Assembly (NCBI GenBank): GCA_040771825.1 | Contig: JAXGZG010000003.1 | Coordinates: forward strand, 186,001-250,000 | Source of the DNA: JAXGZG01 sp040771825 | Lineage (GTDB): Bacteria; Bacillota; Sulfobacillia; Fermentithermobacillales; Fermentithermobacillaceae | Direction: 5' to 3' | DNA length: 64,000 bases | In this document: one piece after another, positions 25,782 to 33,580 of the stretch | Numbering within the stretch: position 1 is the stretch's first letter | Layout of the letters: each line of letters starts with the position of its first letter | Made by a program: the position numbers and the translations under genes | The notes under the pieces: model-generated | Seen by the model: only the letters and a program-made list of their open reading frames with translations | Told to the model about the DNA's origin: nothing | Databases searched by the model: none

Positions 25782-26146
25782 CGCACGTGTTTGGGGCGAT
25801 AGTCGGGAAACGTGCCAAGCGAGCTTACTATTTTCATAGCTTCGAATGTCTCGGTGAATCGCTCGGCCATATTGATGACAGACCGGTACGAGACCACTAT
25901 TCCTTTAGGAACGCCTGTTGAGCCAGATGTGAACATGCCGTACAGCGGGTCTCTGTCGATGGACTGCGTTCGGATCTGCTCAAGGAAGCCCGGATCGGCC
26001 TCTGTCGCGCATGGCGCCTTGGCGTCATCTGAAGTAACCTCGACCACCGGAGGCATTACTCGGCGCATGGCGGCCGCACGAGCGGGGGGCATGTCCGCGT
26101 CAAGAGGAACGTAGAAATTCCCGCTGTATACGACGCCCAACCTCAT
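25782..26146 (-). pseudogene. Fragment of an AMP-forming ligase (DltA-like) gene, internally deleted
   Basis: About 122 codons match the adenylation enzyme at 31810-33345: YSGNFYVPLDADMPPARAA, the P-loop DPLYGMFTSGSTGVPKGIVV, and NMAERFTETF. After FTETF about 70 residues present in the full enzyme are missing and the text resumes at AMKIVSSLGTFPDYRPKHVR. Homology stops at 25781, exactly where the sbcC-like fragment begins. It is too short to work and has no start equivalent to the full gene. Confidence 0.75.
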
Positions 26147-26288
26147 CTACTACAGGGCAACCGCCGGAGAGAGGATCATGAGGTAATTCCGAAGAACTGT
26201 CCTACCGGCCGGAGATGGGTCATTGGCAGTCTTGACTCTGACTCCAGAACCACATGCCCTTGGATGAAGACCAAAGGAGGTTATCGGA

Positions 26289-27110
26289 GTGAGCACAGCA
26301 AGTTTCACTGAGGAAGAACTCATGGAGATGCCAGAAGACCTCTTGCACACGGTGGTGCGGGAGAGGGTCCACCATACGATGGAACTCCAGTTGTACCATG
26401 CCATCTATGAAGGCAGGAAACTGAAGCCCGAGTTTGGGAACATAGCCAAGAGATTCCTGGGGATATGGGAAAAACGCGGGCTGCCGCAGTACCCGGACAT
26501 CAAGTGGTGCTACAAGCTGCTCGAGATCTCGGAGAATGTGAAGGCGGGCAGAGACCCGGGCTACGAGGGTGTTCAGCCTAGCCCGTTCACACCGGATGAG
26601 ATGGCGACAGTCTGGAAGCTCATTTACGGGCGCCGGTCGATAAGGCAGTGGGAAGACAGAGAAGTCCCTGACAACATGATAGACCGAATCCTGGACGCGG
26701 GCATGCAGGCCCCTAATGGGTGCAACATGCAGATCGTCAGGTTCATCATCATGCGGAAGCCTGAGACCCTTCAGAAGTTCCACAACCTTGAGTTCGGTGT
26801 CGAGCCGGTGAAGATCATCTTGTGCACAGACTCCAGAGTCTACCGTCTCGAACCACCTGTGCCGCCCGACAAGAACCGCATCCTCGATGTTGGAAGCTAC
26901 ATGGTTCACATGCTTCTCATGGCTCACGCGCTTGGGTTGGGAGCGGTTTGGTCCACTTTCAGCGACGCTCAGATTAAGGGTATTCAGGAATACTACAACC
27001 TCCCCGACTACATCGAAATGGTGACGTACATGTCCGTCGGCTGGCCCAAGGAACGAGTGGTACCCCCGGCGAGGATGCCGTTCGCTAACGCGGTTCTTGT
27101 TCGGGAGTAG
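26289..27110 (+). CDS. Nitroreductase family FMN-dependent oxidoreductase
   Basis: 273 aa, GTG start with AGGAGG 8 nt upstream. A roughly 105-residue N-terminal extension of unknown role (begins STASFTEEELMEMPEDLLH) precedes a nitroreductase domain with IYGRRSIRQWEDREVPDNM, ILDAGMQAPNGCNMQIVRF and MLLMAHALGLGAVWST, ending SVGWPKERVVPPAR. The RRSIRxW block binds FMN phosphate. Family members reduce nitroaromatics, quinones or flavins with NAD(P)H, or dehalogenate; the substrate cannot be told. It stands alone between relic genes on the opposite strand and a recombinase stub. Confidence 0.85.
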   Translation: MSTASFTEEELMEMPEDLLHTVVRERVHHTMELQLYHAIYEGRKLKPEFGNIAKRFLGIWEKRGLPQYPDIKWCYKLLEISENVKAGRDPGYEGVQPSPFTPDEMATVWKLIYGRRSIRQWEDREVPDNMIDRILDAGMQAPNGCNMQIVRFIIMRKPETLQKFHNLEFGVEPVKIILCTDSRVYRLEPPVPPDKNRILDVGSYMVHMLLMAHALGLGAVWSTFSDAQIKGIQEYYNLPDYIEMVTYMSVGWPKERVVPPARMPFANAVLVRE

Positions 27111-27157
27111 CCGGTCAGGACATCTGCAGATTTGACTTCAGAATTGACGATCACACC

Positions 27158-27313
27158 ATGCGGCGTGCATACCAGAAAGCCGGGAATCCTGACTCTATTA
27201 AGGGTACACACATATTGCGTAGAACCGTGGCCAGTGGAATGTTCAAGAAAGGTAACACGCTAAAAATGGTAGCGGATATTCTCGGGCCTAAAAACCTGGA
27301 AAGCGCAGCTTAG
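27158..27313 (+). pseudogene. C-terminal stub of a tyrosine recombinase/integrase
   Basis: 51 codons, MRRAYQKAGN through GTHILRRTVASGMFKKG and LKMVADILGPKNLESAA. This matches the end of phage-type integrases: the HxLRRT active-site box and the usual ADILGHK helix (here P replaces the catalytic-box H). The catalytic tyrosine and everything upstream of box II are missing, so it is a remnant marking past mobile-element activity. Confidence 0.65.
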
Positions 27314-27605
27314 GCGTCGAGTAGAGCCCCGTGGAGGTTTTCTGAGGATATGCATGGCACCCACGAGCATACTTGCTTCTGCTGTGCCCAGCGCCTTTGG
27401 AGAAAACGAGGGGCAATCTGAAAGAGTAAACATTGCACTCGTAAGCCCTGACTATGCCAAGGCAAAAGAAGCACCCTTGCGAGCATTTCCTTTGCCTTGA
27501 TCTGCTCTAGATCTTCCCGTAAAGAATGGGAAGTCGGACGTAGGACGGACAGTCCTCTCCGTGATAGATCTTCTGGGTGGCCATGATCGGTTTGGGATCT
27601 TTTGC
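27314..27605. other. Gap with small hairpins, no convincing gene
   Basis: Between the recombinase stub and the ornithine cyclodeaminase-like gene (convergent). It holds CTTCCC/GGGAAG (about 27511-27531) and GGAC/GTCC hairpins without T-runs, which could end transcription from either side. A 48-codon plus-strand frame starting near 27354 (MAPTSILASAVPSAFG) resembles nothing I know. Confidence 0.35.
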
Positions 27606-28550
27606 CTATTCCCTGGCCTCCGCCACAAAATCTGCCGCTATCAGGTCTTCCACCGCCTGCCCGAGTGCCTCGAAGATGGTGATATCGGCGTCCTTTACCC
27701 TGCCGGGCAGAATACCGGACAGAACCTGACCCACCTCGCCCAGAATGTGCTCCTCGGTGACAAAGCCGTCTTCAACCGCTAACAGGTAGTCTCCGGCCTC
27801 AACCAAAGTGGCCGGCTTCCAGTCCACAAACAGTCGGCCCGCCGCCATAAGGTCCGATGAAATCTCTCGGGCGTGAGGCGAGCAAGCACCCACTGCATTT
27901 ATGTGGGCGCCGGGTTTTACATCGGCAGCCCAGAGAACTGGGTCCTTTGAGGGCGTCACAGTACAGATGATGTCGGCGCTTCTTGTGGCTTCCCCGGCGC
28001 ATGCGCACGCCCGGACAGGAAGGCCCGTCTTTTGGCCCATATCGTCTGCATAACGTGCGGCGGCCTCCGGACGGATATCCCACACGGTGACCTCGCGAAG
28101 GTCCCGCACCAGCCTGATGGCTTCCAGGTGCTGCCTGCCCTGTACCCCCGCGCCAAGAATGGCCAGCCTGCAAGCGTCCGGCTTGGCAAGGGCATCTGTA
28201 ACAGCGGCAGACGCCGCTGCAGTGCGTATCCCCGTGAGAGACCCGGCATCCACTACGGCTTTCAGGCGACCTGTCTCGGTCTCGAACACTAACATCTCGC
28301 CCTGATGGGATGGAATGCCCTTCCGGTAGTTCTCTGGAAAGACCGACAGGATTTTCACTCCGGCTATCTTGCGGGAAGCCAAGTATGCGGGCATCATGCC
28401 CAGTACATTCCGATCATGCAGGGGAAGCACCGGCCTTACAATTTGCCTTGCGTCGCCGTTAGAAAGGGCGGTAAGCGCGTCTTTCATAAGCTCGATGCAA
28501 CACTGCATGTCAAGGGCCCGTTCAACTTCTCTGTAGTCAATTATCCTCAT
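27606..28550 (-). CDS. Ornithine cyclodeaminase/mu-crystallin family protein
   Basis: 314 aa from the ATG at 28550, preferred because GGAAGAGGA lies about 9 nt upstream; the ATG three codons earlier is too close to it. Substrate region with GDARQIVRPVLPL and GMMPAYL; KILSVFPENYRKGIPSHQG; GSLTGIRTAAASAAVTDALA; Rossmann fold LAILGAGVQGRQHLEAIRLV; INAVGACSPHAREIS. Family members are NAD-dependent: ornithine to proline plus ammonia, alanine dehydrogenase, or ketimine reductase. Lies 39 bp after the tryptophanase gene, so probably co-transcribed and acting on a related amino or imino acid. Confidence 0.87.
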   Translation of the reverse strand: MRIIDYREVERALDMQCCIELMKDALTALSNGDARQIVRPVLPLHDRNVLGMMPAYLASRKIAGVKILSVFPENYRKGIPSHQGEMLVFETETGRLKAVVDAGSLTGIRTAAASAAVTDALAKPDACRLAILGAGVQGRQHLEAIRLVRDLREVTVWDIRPEAAARYADDMGQKTGLPVRACACAGEATRSADIICTVTPSKDPVLWAADVKPGAHINAVGACSPHAREISSDLMAAGRLFVDWKPATLVEAGDYLLAVEDGFVTEEHILGEVGQVLSGILPGRVKDADITIFEALGQAVEDLIAADFVAEARE

Positions 28551-28589
28551 AGGTCGCATTCCTCTTCCGGTCCAGTGTTTTGGCGCATA

Positions 28590-29969
28590 TTAATCGAGCG
28601 GTTTCAACTTGGCGGTAAAGTGACGAAGCACCTTGGGCTGCCAGACGATTTCGTAGCCCCTTACCTTCTCGGCCCTCTTCCGAATGTTGATGAGCGCCTG
28701 GGCCACCAAATCGAGATGGGCCTGTGTGTACACTCTTCGAGGTAGGCAGAGGCGAGTGAACTCCATCTCGCTTTCCAGTTGTTCCCCTGTTGCCGGGTCT
28801 GGGTCCAACATGTAGGAGCCGATATCGCATCCGCGGATTCCGGCCTCCAGATAAAGCTCCAGCGCCAATGCCTGTGCCGGGAATTGATAGTACGGAATGT
28901 GCGGAAGCATCTTCTTGGCATCGACGAACACAGCGTGCCCCCCTACAGGGTATTGAATGGGGACATCGGCTTCTCGCAGCAAATCGCCGAGATATTCCAC
29001 TTGACCTATGCGGTAACGCAGGTAGTCAACATCCGTGCCCTCGTAAAGACCCGTGGCCAACGCCTCAAGATCTCTTCCGGCCAGACCGCCGTATGTGACA
29101 AAGCCCTCGTACGGAACGGTAAGCCCTTTCACCGCGCCAAAGAGCTCCTCGTCGTCCTTTATGCCTATAAGCCCGCCCATGTTGACTATGGCGTCCTTTT
29201 TGGCAGACATGGCAAAGGCGCAAGCATAGCTGAACGCCTCACGGGTGATCTCGATGATGGACTTGTCGGCATAACCGGGCTCGCGGGTCTTGATGAAATA
29301 AGCATTTTCCGCAAACCGAGCGGCGTCTATGATCATTGGAATGCCATACTCGGCAGCAGCCTCGGCGGTTTCCCGAATATTCGCCATGGACACCGGCTGC
29401 CCGCCGGCGGTGTTGTTTGTGATAGTCATGATGATGACGCCGACGTTCTCGACGCCGACTTCGTCAATGAACGCCCTCATAGCGGAAACGTCCATGTTGC
29501 CTTTGAATGGCGCGTATTTGTCGGTATCCCGTGCTTGATCTACCACAATATCCTTGGGGACCGCCTTACACAGAACCACGTGACCTCGAGTGGTGTCGAA
29601 GTGCATGTTGGCGATTGAGTACTGACCTTCTCTTAATAGGCAAGGAAGCAGCACTTTTTCCGCGGCGCGCCCCTGATGCACAGGCTGGGCGAATCTATAG
29701 CCGAAAATGTCGTTAACTGCGTCCATAAGACGATAGTAGCCGCGGGCCCCGGCATAACTTTCATCGCCTCTTAGCATGCCAGACCATTGGCTGTCGCTCA
29801 TGGCGCCGGTGCCGCTATCAGAGAGCATATCAATGTACACATGATCGCTCTTTAGTGAAAACAGATTGTAGTTCGCTTCCCTAAGGTATCGCCCCCGCTC
29901 TTCCCGTGTGGTCAGCGTCAGAGGCTCCACCATTTTGATTTTGAACGGTTCCGGAATGTATTTGGCCAT
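28590..29969 (-). CDS. tnaA: Tryptophanase (beta-eliminating lyase)
   Basis: 459 aa, AGGAGGG before the ATG. PLP enzyme; tryptophanase splits tryptophan into indole, pyruvate and ammonia. Blocks EPFKIKMVEPLTLT, DMLSDSGTGAMSD, GDESYAGARGYY, PVHQGRAAEK, TNNTAGGQPVSMANIRET, DAARFAENAYF, PLP lysine K257 in MSAKKDAIVNMGG, and the end KVLRHFTAKLK. Tyrosine phenol-lyase is the close alternative. At the position of its specificity arginine (SMERG) this protein has CDIG, like the isoleucine of tryptophanase (AVEIG), and MSAKKDA and RHFTAKLK are also tryptophanase-like. So tryptophanase is favoured. No tnaC-type leader was recognised. A MATE exporter gene lies upstream and an ornithine cyclodeaminase-like gene downstream. 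Confidence 0.82.
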   Translation of the reverse strand: MAKYIPEPFKIKMVEPLTLTTREERGRYLREANYNLFSLKSDHVYIDMLSDSGTGAMSDSQWSGMLRGDESYAGARGYYRLMDAVNDIFGYRFAQPVHQGRAAEKVLLPCLLREGQYSIANMHFDTTRGHVVLCKAVPKDIVVDQARDTDKYAPFKGNMDVSAMRAFIDEVGVENVGVIIMTITNNTAGGQPVSMANIRETAEAAAEYGIPMIIDAARFAENAYFIKTREPGYADKSIIEITREAFSYACAFAMSAKKDAIVNMGGLIGIKDDEELFGAVKGLTVPYEGFVTYGGLAGRDLEALATGLYEGTDVDYLRYRIGQVEYLGDLLREADVPIQYPVGGHAVFVDAKKMLPHIPYYQFPAQALALELYLEAGIRGCDIGSYMLDPDPATGEQLESEMEFTRLCLPRRVYTQAHLDLVAQALINIRKRAEKVRGYEIVWQPKVLRHFTAKLKPLD

Positions 29970-30108
29970 TCGCTTACCCTCCTATTATCTACACACAATA
30001 GAAAAGCTCTCCGCCCAAATCCAACTATGACAAATAGGCGCGCTTCCTGACTACATCGAGCGGGATGCTAGCAGTAGCCGCCGTCTGGCAGTTTATGGCA
30101 CTCACGCG

Positions 30109-31572
30109 TCAACCACCCTCAGAAGACCGTTGGAGGGCGGTGCGTTGTCTGCCCTGCAGGTCCTCGACTTGAGTTTTCCACTTCCCGGTAAGGTACCGGA
30201 AGCCGGTTATGAGGAGCCGGACGAATTGATCAATGTTGATTGCCCACCAGACGCCCATCAACCCGAAACGCCGGCTGAGCAGAAAGCTAAGGGGAATCCG
30301 GCACCCCCAGATGCCAACTGCCGCCGAAATCATGGGAGTCACAGTGTCCCCGGCTCCACGGAGACATCCGCCCAACGAGCCCGACAGCTGCTGCGGGATC
30401 TGGGAAAACGCCATGATGAATAGATACTGAGCGCCGATGACGATAACCTCAGGGTCATCTGTGAGGATGCGCATGAGAAGCCTCGGGCCTAGAAGTAGGA
30501 TGGCGGTGGTAAGTGCCGTAAGCATTGCACCCCACTGAACGATCTGCTTTGTGTATCGTTCCGCGAGATGCGGATTCCGGGCCCCAAGAGAACGCCCCAC
30601 AAGGGCGGTAGCGGCGATCCCAAACCCGATAGAGGGCATGTACGATATCCCCTCAGCCTGAAGCCCGAGCTGGTATGCAGCGCCTGCAGACGTTCCAAAA
30701 CCGTTCACAACGCGGAAAACGATTACTCCCGCTACCTGCCAAAACAGCATTTCAGCCGAAGAAGGGATCCCGATGGCCAAAACCCTCTTCATGACCGGAA
30801 AATCCCACGCTAGGCGCTGGCCAAGACTCAAGCCCACACCCGAACGTGCGCTGTAGAGGTACCACGACGCCATGGCCGCTCCCACGGCTTGCCCGATGAT
30901 GGTGCCGATAGCCGGGCCGCGAAAACCCAATCCTCTAAATCCCAGACCGCCAAAGGTGAGCGCAAAGCTCAGCCCCGCGGTAACCAGGTTAATAACAGAA
31001 GCGATAAGCATGGGAGTGCGGGTGTTGCCCCTGCCGCGCAAGATGGCGCTGATAACCATAAAGAGCGCCTGAAACGGCATGCTGAAAGCCAGAATTCTGA
31101 GATAGACCACACCCATCGAGAGAGCCTCGGGAGTAATCTTGAGCAAGGTGAGCAAAGTCGGGGCAAAAGCGTAAGCCGCCCCTGCGACGATGCCCATCAA
31201 AGCGAGAGCCAGAAGCAAGCCTTGTTGGGCGATACGGTGCGTCCGGTCTTGGTCACCGGCCCCTAGGGCCCGGGCGGTCAAAACTGTCGTACCTGTTCCA
31301 ATGGCCCCGAAGACGATCCAGGCGAACATGGCAACCCTGCCCGATAGCCCAACTGCCAAAATAGCGGCAGCACCGAGCCGCCCAACTATACCGGTATTCA
31401 CGAATCCGATGAGCATCTGAAGAACGTTCTCAGCGGTCACAGGCCATATCATTGTAAGAATGGTGCGCCGGAGCTCGGTCTGAGATGGCTCCAGTTGAGA
31501 AGATGCAGCGCCCGACCCTTCGTCTGGACACCGCTCCCATGGTTTCGCCGCTCTGTTTGGGTCCAAGGACAT
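30109..31572 (-). CDS. MATE family efflux transporter
   Basis: 487 aa, GGAGGGATC before the ATG. Twelve hydrophobic segments in two repeats; MATE hallmarks are TILTMIWPVTAENVLQMLIG, NTGIVGRLGAAAILAVGLSG, LSMPFQALFMVISAILRGRG-like core (FSMPFQALFMV, AILRGRGNTRTPM) and the second-half equivalents LGLQAEGISYMPSIGFGIAA, ATALVGRSLGARN, and LGGCLRGAGDTVTPM. Exchanges drugs or metabolites for Na+ or H+. Start is 237 bp from the divergent Dlt-like operon; downstream genes are the tryptophanase pair, so the cargo could be an aromatic or indolic compound (inference). Confidence 0.92.
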   Translation of the reverse strand: MSLDPNRAAKPWERCPDEGSGAASSQLEPSQTELRRTILTMIWPVTAENVLQMLIGFVNTGIVGRLGAAAILAVGLSGRVAMFAWIVFGAIGTGTTVLTARALGAGDQDRTHRIAQQGLLLALALMGIVAGAAYAFAPTLLTLLKITPEALSMGVVYLRILAFSMPFQALFMVISAILRGRGNTRTPMLIASVINLVTAGLSFALTFGGLGFRGLGFRGPAIGTIIGQAVGAAMASWYLYSARSGVGLSLGQRLAWDFPVMKRVLAIGIPSSAEMLFWQVAGVIVFRVVNGFGTSAGAAYQLGLQAEGISYMPSIGFGIAATALVGRSLGARNPHLAERYTKQIVQWGAMLTALTTAILLLGPRLLMRILTDDPEVIVIGAQYLFIMAFSQIPQQLSGSLGGCLRGAGDTVTPMISAAVGIWGCRIPLSFLLSRRFGLMGVWWAINIDQFVRLLITGFRYLTGKWKTQVEDLQGRQRTALQRSSEGG

Positions 31573-31631
31573 CGACCGGATCCCTCCATGAGTGTGGAAC
31601 GAGTTTGTGCCTTACTGCGAAAGGGTGGCCA

Positions 31632-31662
31632 TTGACAAACTAGTTGTCCATTCAAGTATGAG
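31632..31662 (+). promoter_or_regulatory. Candidate promoter/operator of the Dlt-like operon
   Basis: TTGACA (31632-31637) and TATGAG (31657-31662) with a 19-nt spacer, overlapping the inverted repeat GACAA-ACTAG-TTGTC (31634-31648). It lies in the divergent gap between the MATE gene and the adenylation gene. The spacer is long, so a regulator may be needed. Confidence 0.3.
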
Positions 31663-31809
31663 ATAAAGGGGCGGAGGCGGCAAGCAGAGAGCACCAGTGC
31701 GGGCCGCCGGAGTTTGTCTCGTCTAGGCGAATTGCTTGTGTTCCACTGAGAGTCCGAATCCTCCGGATGCAATCCAAGCAGCAGAACATGGCAGGTTAGA
31801 CACACGAAC

Positions 31810-33345
31810 ATGCCAATGGTAAGATTAACTCATCCAAGCTCCCGGGATGCGATAAGCGTGATAACAAACGTTCTACAGTACTTAGAGAATTCCGCTGCCA
31901 GCGCGCCTCAAAAGATAGCGTTCTCCGACGAGAACCGCTCATTATCTTTTGCCGAGCTGCTTAGGCGCTCGAAAGCCATAGGCACCGCACTGGCAAAGCG
32001 GCTATCCGGGGTCCGGGGGCAACCAGTGTACATTCACATGACACGCTCCGCAAACGACATCGCGGCTTTTCTGGGCGCAGCATACAGCGGGAACTTCTAC
32101 GTTCCCTTTGATGTGGACATGCCCCCGGCGCGGGCAGCCTCCATGCGCCGGGTGATGCCTCCGGCGGTTGAACTGACGCTAGGCGACACCCAGTCCCTCT
32201 GCACCACAGAGCCTGATCCGGGTCTTCTTGAAGAGATTCGAGCGCAAGTCATCGACCAGGACCCGCTGTACGGAATGTTCACATCGGGGTCAACAGGTAT
32301 CCCCAAAGGAATAGTGGTGTCACACAGATCTGTCATCAACATGGCCGAGCGATTTACAGAAACCTTTGACATCGGCAGCGATACGATCTTCGGCAATCAA
32401 GCGCCTTTCGACTTCGACGTCTCGGTCAAAGATATCTACCTCGCGCTCAAGAATGGGGCCACGGTCCATATCTTACCTCGGAAGGCTTTCACCCTCACCT
32501 CCGAACTTATGGAGATCTTGAACGACCGCCAGGTCAACACCCTGGTCTGGTCAGTGTCAGCCATGAAAATCGTAAGCTCTCTGGGCACGTTTCCCGACTA
32601 CCGGCCAAGACATGTGCGTCTTGTGATGTTCTCGGGGGAGGTATTACCTGTCAAGGTGCTCAACCAGTGGCGCGAGAACCTGCCCAGAGCTGGGTTCGTG
32701 AACCTCTATGGGCCTACGGAGATTACCTGCAACTGTGCCTACTACAAGATTGACCGCGACTTCGCCCTAGACGAGCGCATCCCAATTGGGCGGGCATTCA
32801 AAAACACCGAGGTCTTGCTGCTCGACGGAGACCGTCTTGTTTCCGAGCCCTACAAGACAGGAGAACTTTGCGTTCGCGGCGTGTCCCTGGCCCACGGATA
32901 TTACAACAATCCGGAACAGACGGCCAAAGCGTTCCGGCAGAACCCGCTCCAAAGCGCCTATCCTGAACTTATCTACCACACGGGTGACATCTGCCAGTAT
33001 AACCGACGCGGAGAGCTTGAGTTTCTGGGCCGTAGCGACAGTCAGGTGAAGTACATGGGTCACAGGATTGAACTGGGAGAAATCGAAATCGCTGCGCTAG
33101 CGGTTCCTTTTGTCCAATCGGCTTGCTGTCTCTTTGATGCGGCGCGAGAACGCATGGTTCTCTTCTATCAATCCACCCGGGAACGCAACGGAGATCTCGT
33201 ACGGGCGCTGAAGGAAATCTTGCCCAGGCACATGGTTCCAAGCAGGCTCCAGTATTATGAAGAACTGCCCGTGAACAGGACCGGGAAGATCGATCGGGCC
33301 GCACTTCAAACAAGCCTAAGCGAGCCGCTAAGACGAGGAGAATGA
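31810..33345 (+). CDS. DltA-like amino-acid/acyl adenylating enzyme (AMP-forming)
   Basis: 511 aa, D-alanine-carrier-protein-ligase-like. ANL superfamily motifs: P-loop MFTSGSTGIPKGIVVSHRSV, NLYGPTEITCNC (A5), HTGDICQYNRRGELEFLGR (A7), QVKYMGHRIELGEIE (A8) and the final lysine in PVNRTGKIDRAAL (A10). It should activate an amino or carboxylic acid as AMP ester and load it on the downstream carrier protein. The stop overlaps the carrier gene by 4 bp. It heads a dltABCD-ordered operon, but the substrate need not be D-alanine. A broken paralogue lies at 25782-26146. The start may be a few codons downstream, as no clear ribosome site precedes this ATG. Confidence 0.88.
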   Translation: MPMVRLTHPSSRDAISVITNVLQYLENSAASAPQKIAFSDENRSLSFAELLRRSKAIGTALAKRLSGVRGQPVYIHMTRSANDIAAFLGAAYSGNFYVPFDVDMPPARAASMRRVMPPAVELTLGDTQSLCTTEPDPGLLEEIRAQVIDQDPLYGMFTSGSTGIPKGIVVSHRSVINMAERFTETFDIGSDTIFGNQAPFDFDVSVKDIYLALKNGATVHILPRKAFTLTSELMEILNDRQVNTLVWSVSAMKIVSSLGTFPDYRPRHVRLVMFSGEVLPVKVLNQWRENLPRAGFVNLYGPTEITCNCAYYKIDRDFALDERIPIGRAFKNTEVLLLDGDRLVSEPYKTGELCVRGVSLAHGYYNNPEQTAKAFRQNPLQSAYPELIYHTGDICQYNRRGELEFLGRSDSQVKYMGHRIELGEIEIAALAVPFVQSACCLFDAARERMVLFYQSTRERNGDLVRALKEILPRHMVPSRLQYYEELPVNRTGKIDRAALQTSLSEPLRRGE

Positions 33346-33575
33346 TCCTTTTGGAGAAGCTAAGACATTTACTTCAAGAGTTGTTCCCAGACATTGATTT
33401 CCAGAAAGAAGAATCGCTCATAGACGACCGTATTCTTGACTCCCTGGACATTGTGGCTCTAGTGGAGGACCTTAATGAGGCATTCGAGATCAAAATCGGC
33501 GCCAAGCACCTCACACCGGCAAACTTCAACTCTATGAGCGCAATGTATGCCATGATAGAGAACCTGCGGAGTTAA
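33342..33575 (+). CDS. Acyl/D-alanyl carrier protein
   Basis: 77 aa, acidic four-helix carrier. The phosphopantetheine attachment serine is S34 in DDRILDSLDIVALVEDLN. DltC-like size and order (adenylase, carrier, MBOAT). It starts within the last 4 bp of the adenylase gene. It should carry the activated residue as thioester to the MBOAT protein at the membrane. Confidence 0.9.
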   Translation: MILLEKLRHLLQELFPDIDFQKEESLIDDRILDSLDIVALVEDLNEAFEIKIGAKHLTPANFNSMSAMYAMIENLRS

Positions 33576-33580
33576 CCGCC

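Noticed and set aside
26220..26927. Minus-strand open frame of 235 codons opposite the nitroreductase gene
   Set aside because: Shadow of the nitroreductase frame, which has strong FMN motifs and a good ribosome site.
28590..29969. Tyrosine phenol-lyase as the identity of the beta-eliminating lyase
   Set aside because: The arginine that recognises the tyrosine hydroxyl is replaced by isoleucine and other blocks are tryptophanase-like; it remains a possible alternative.
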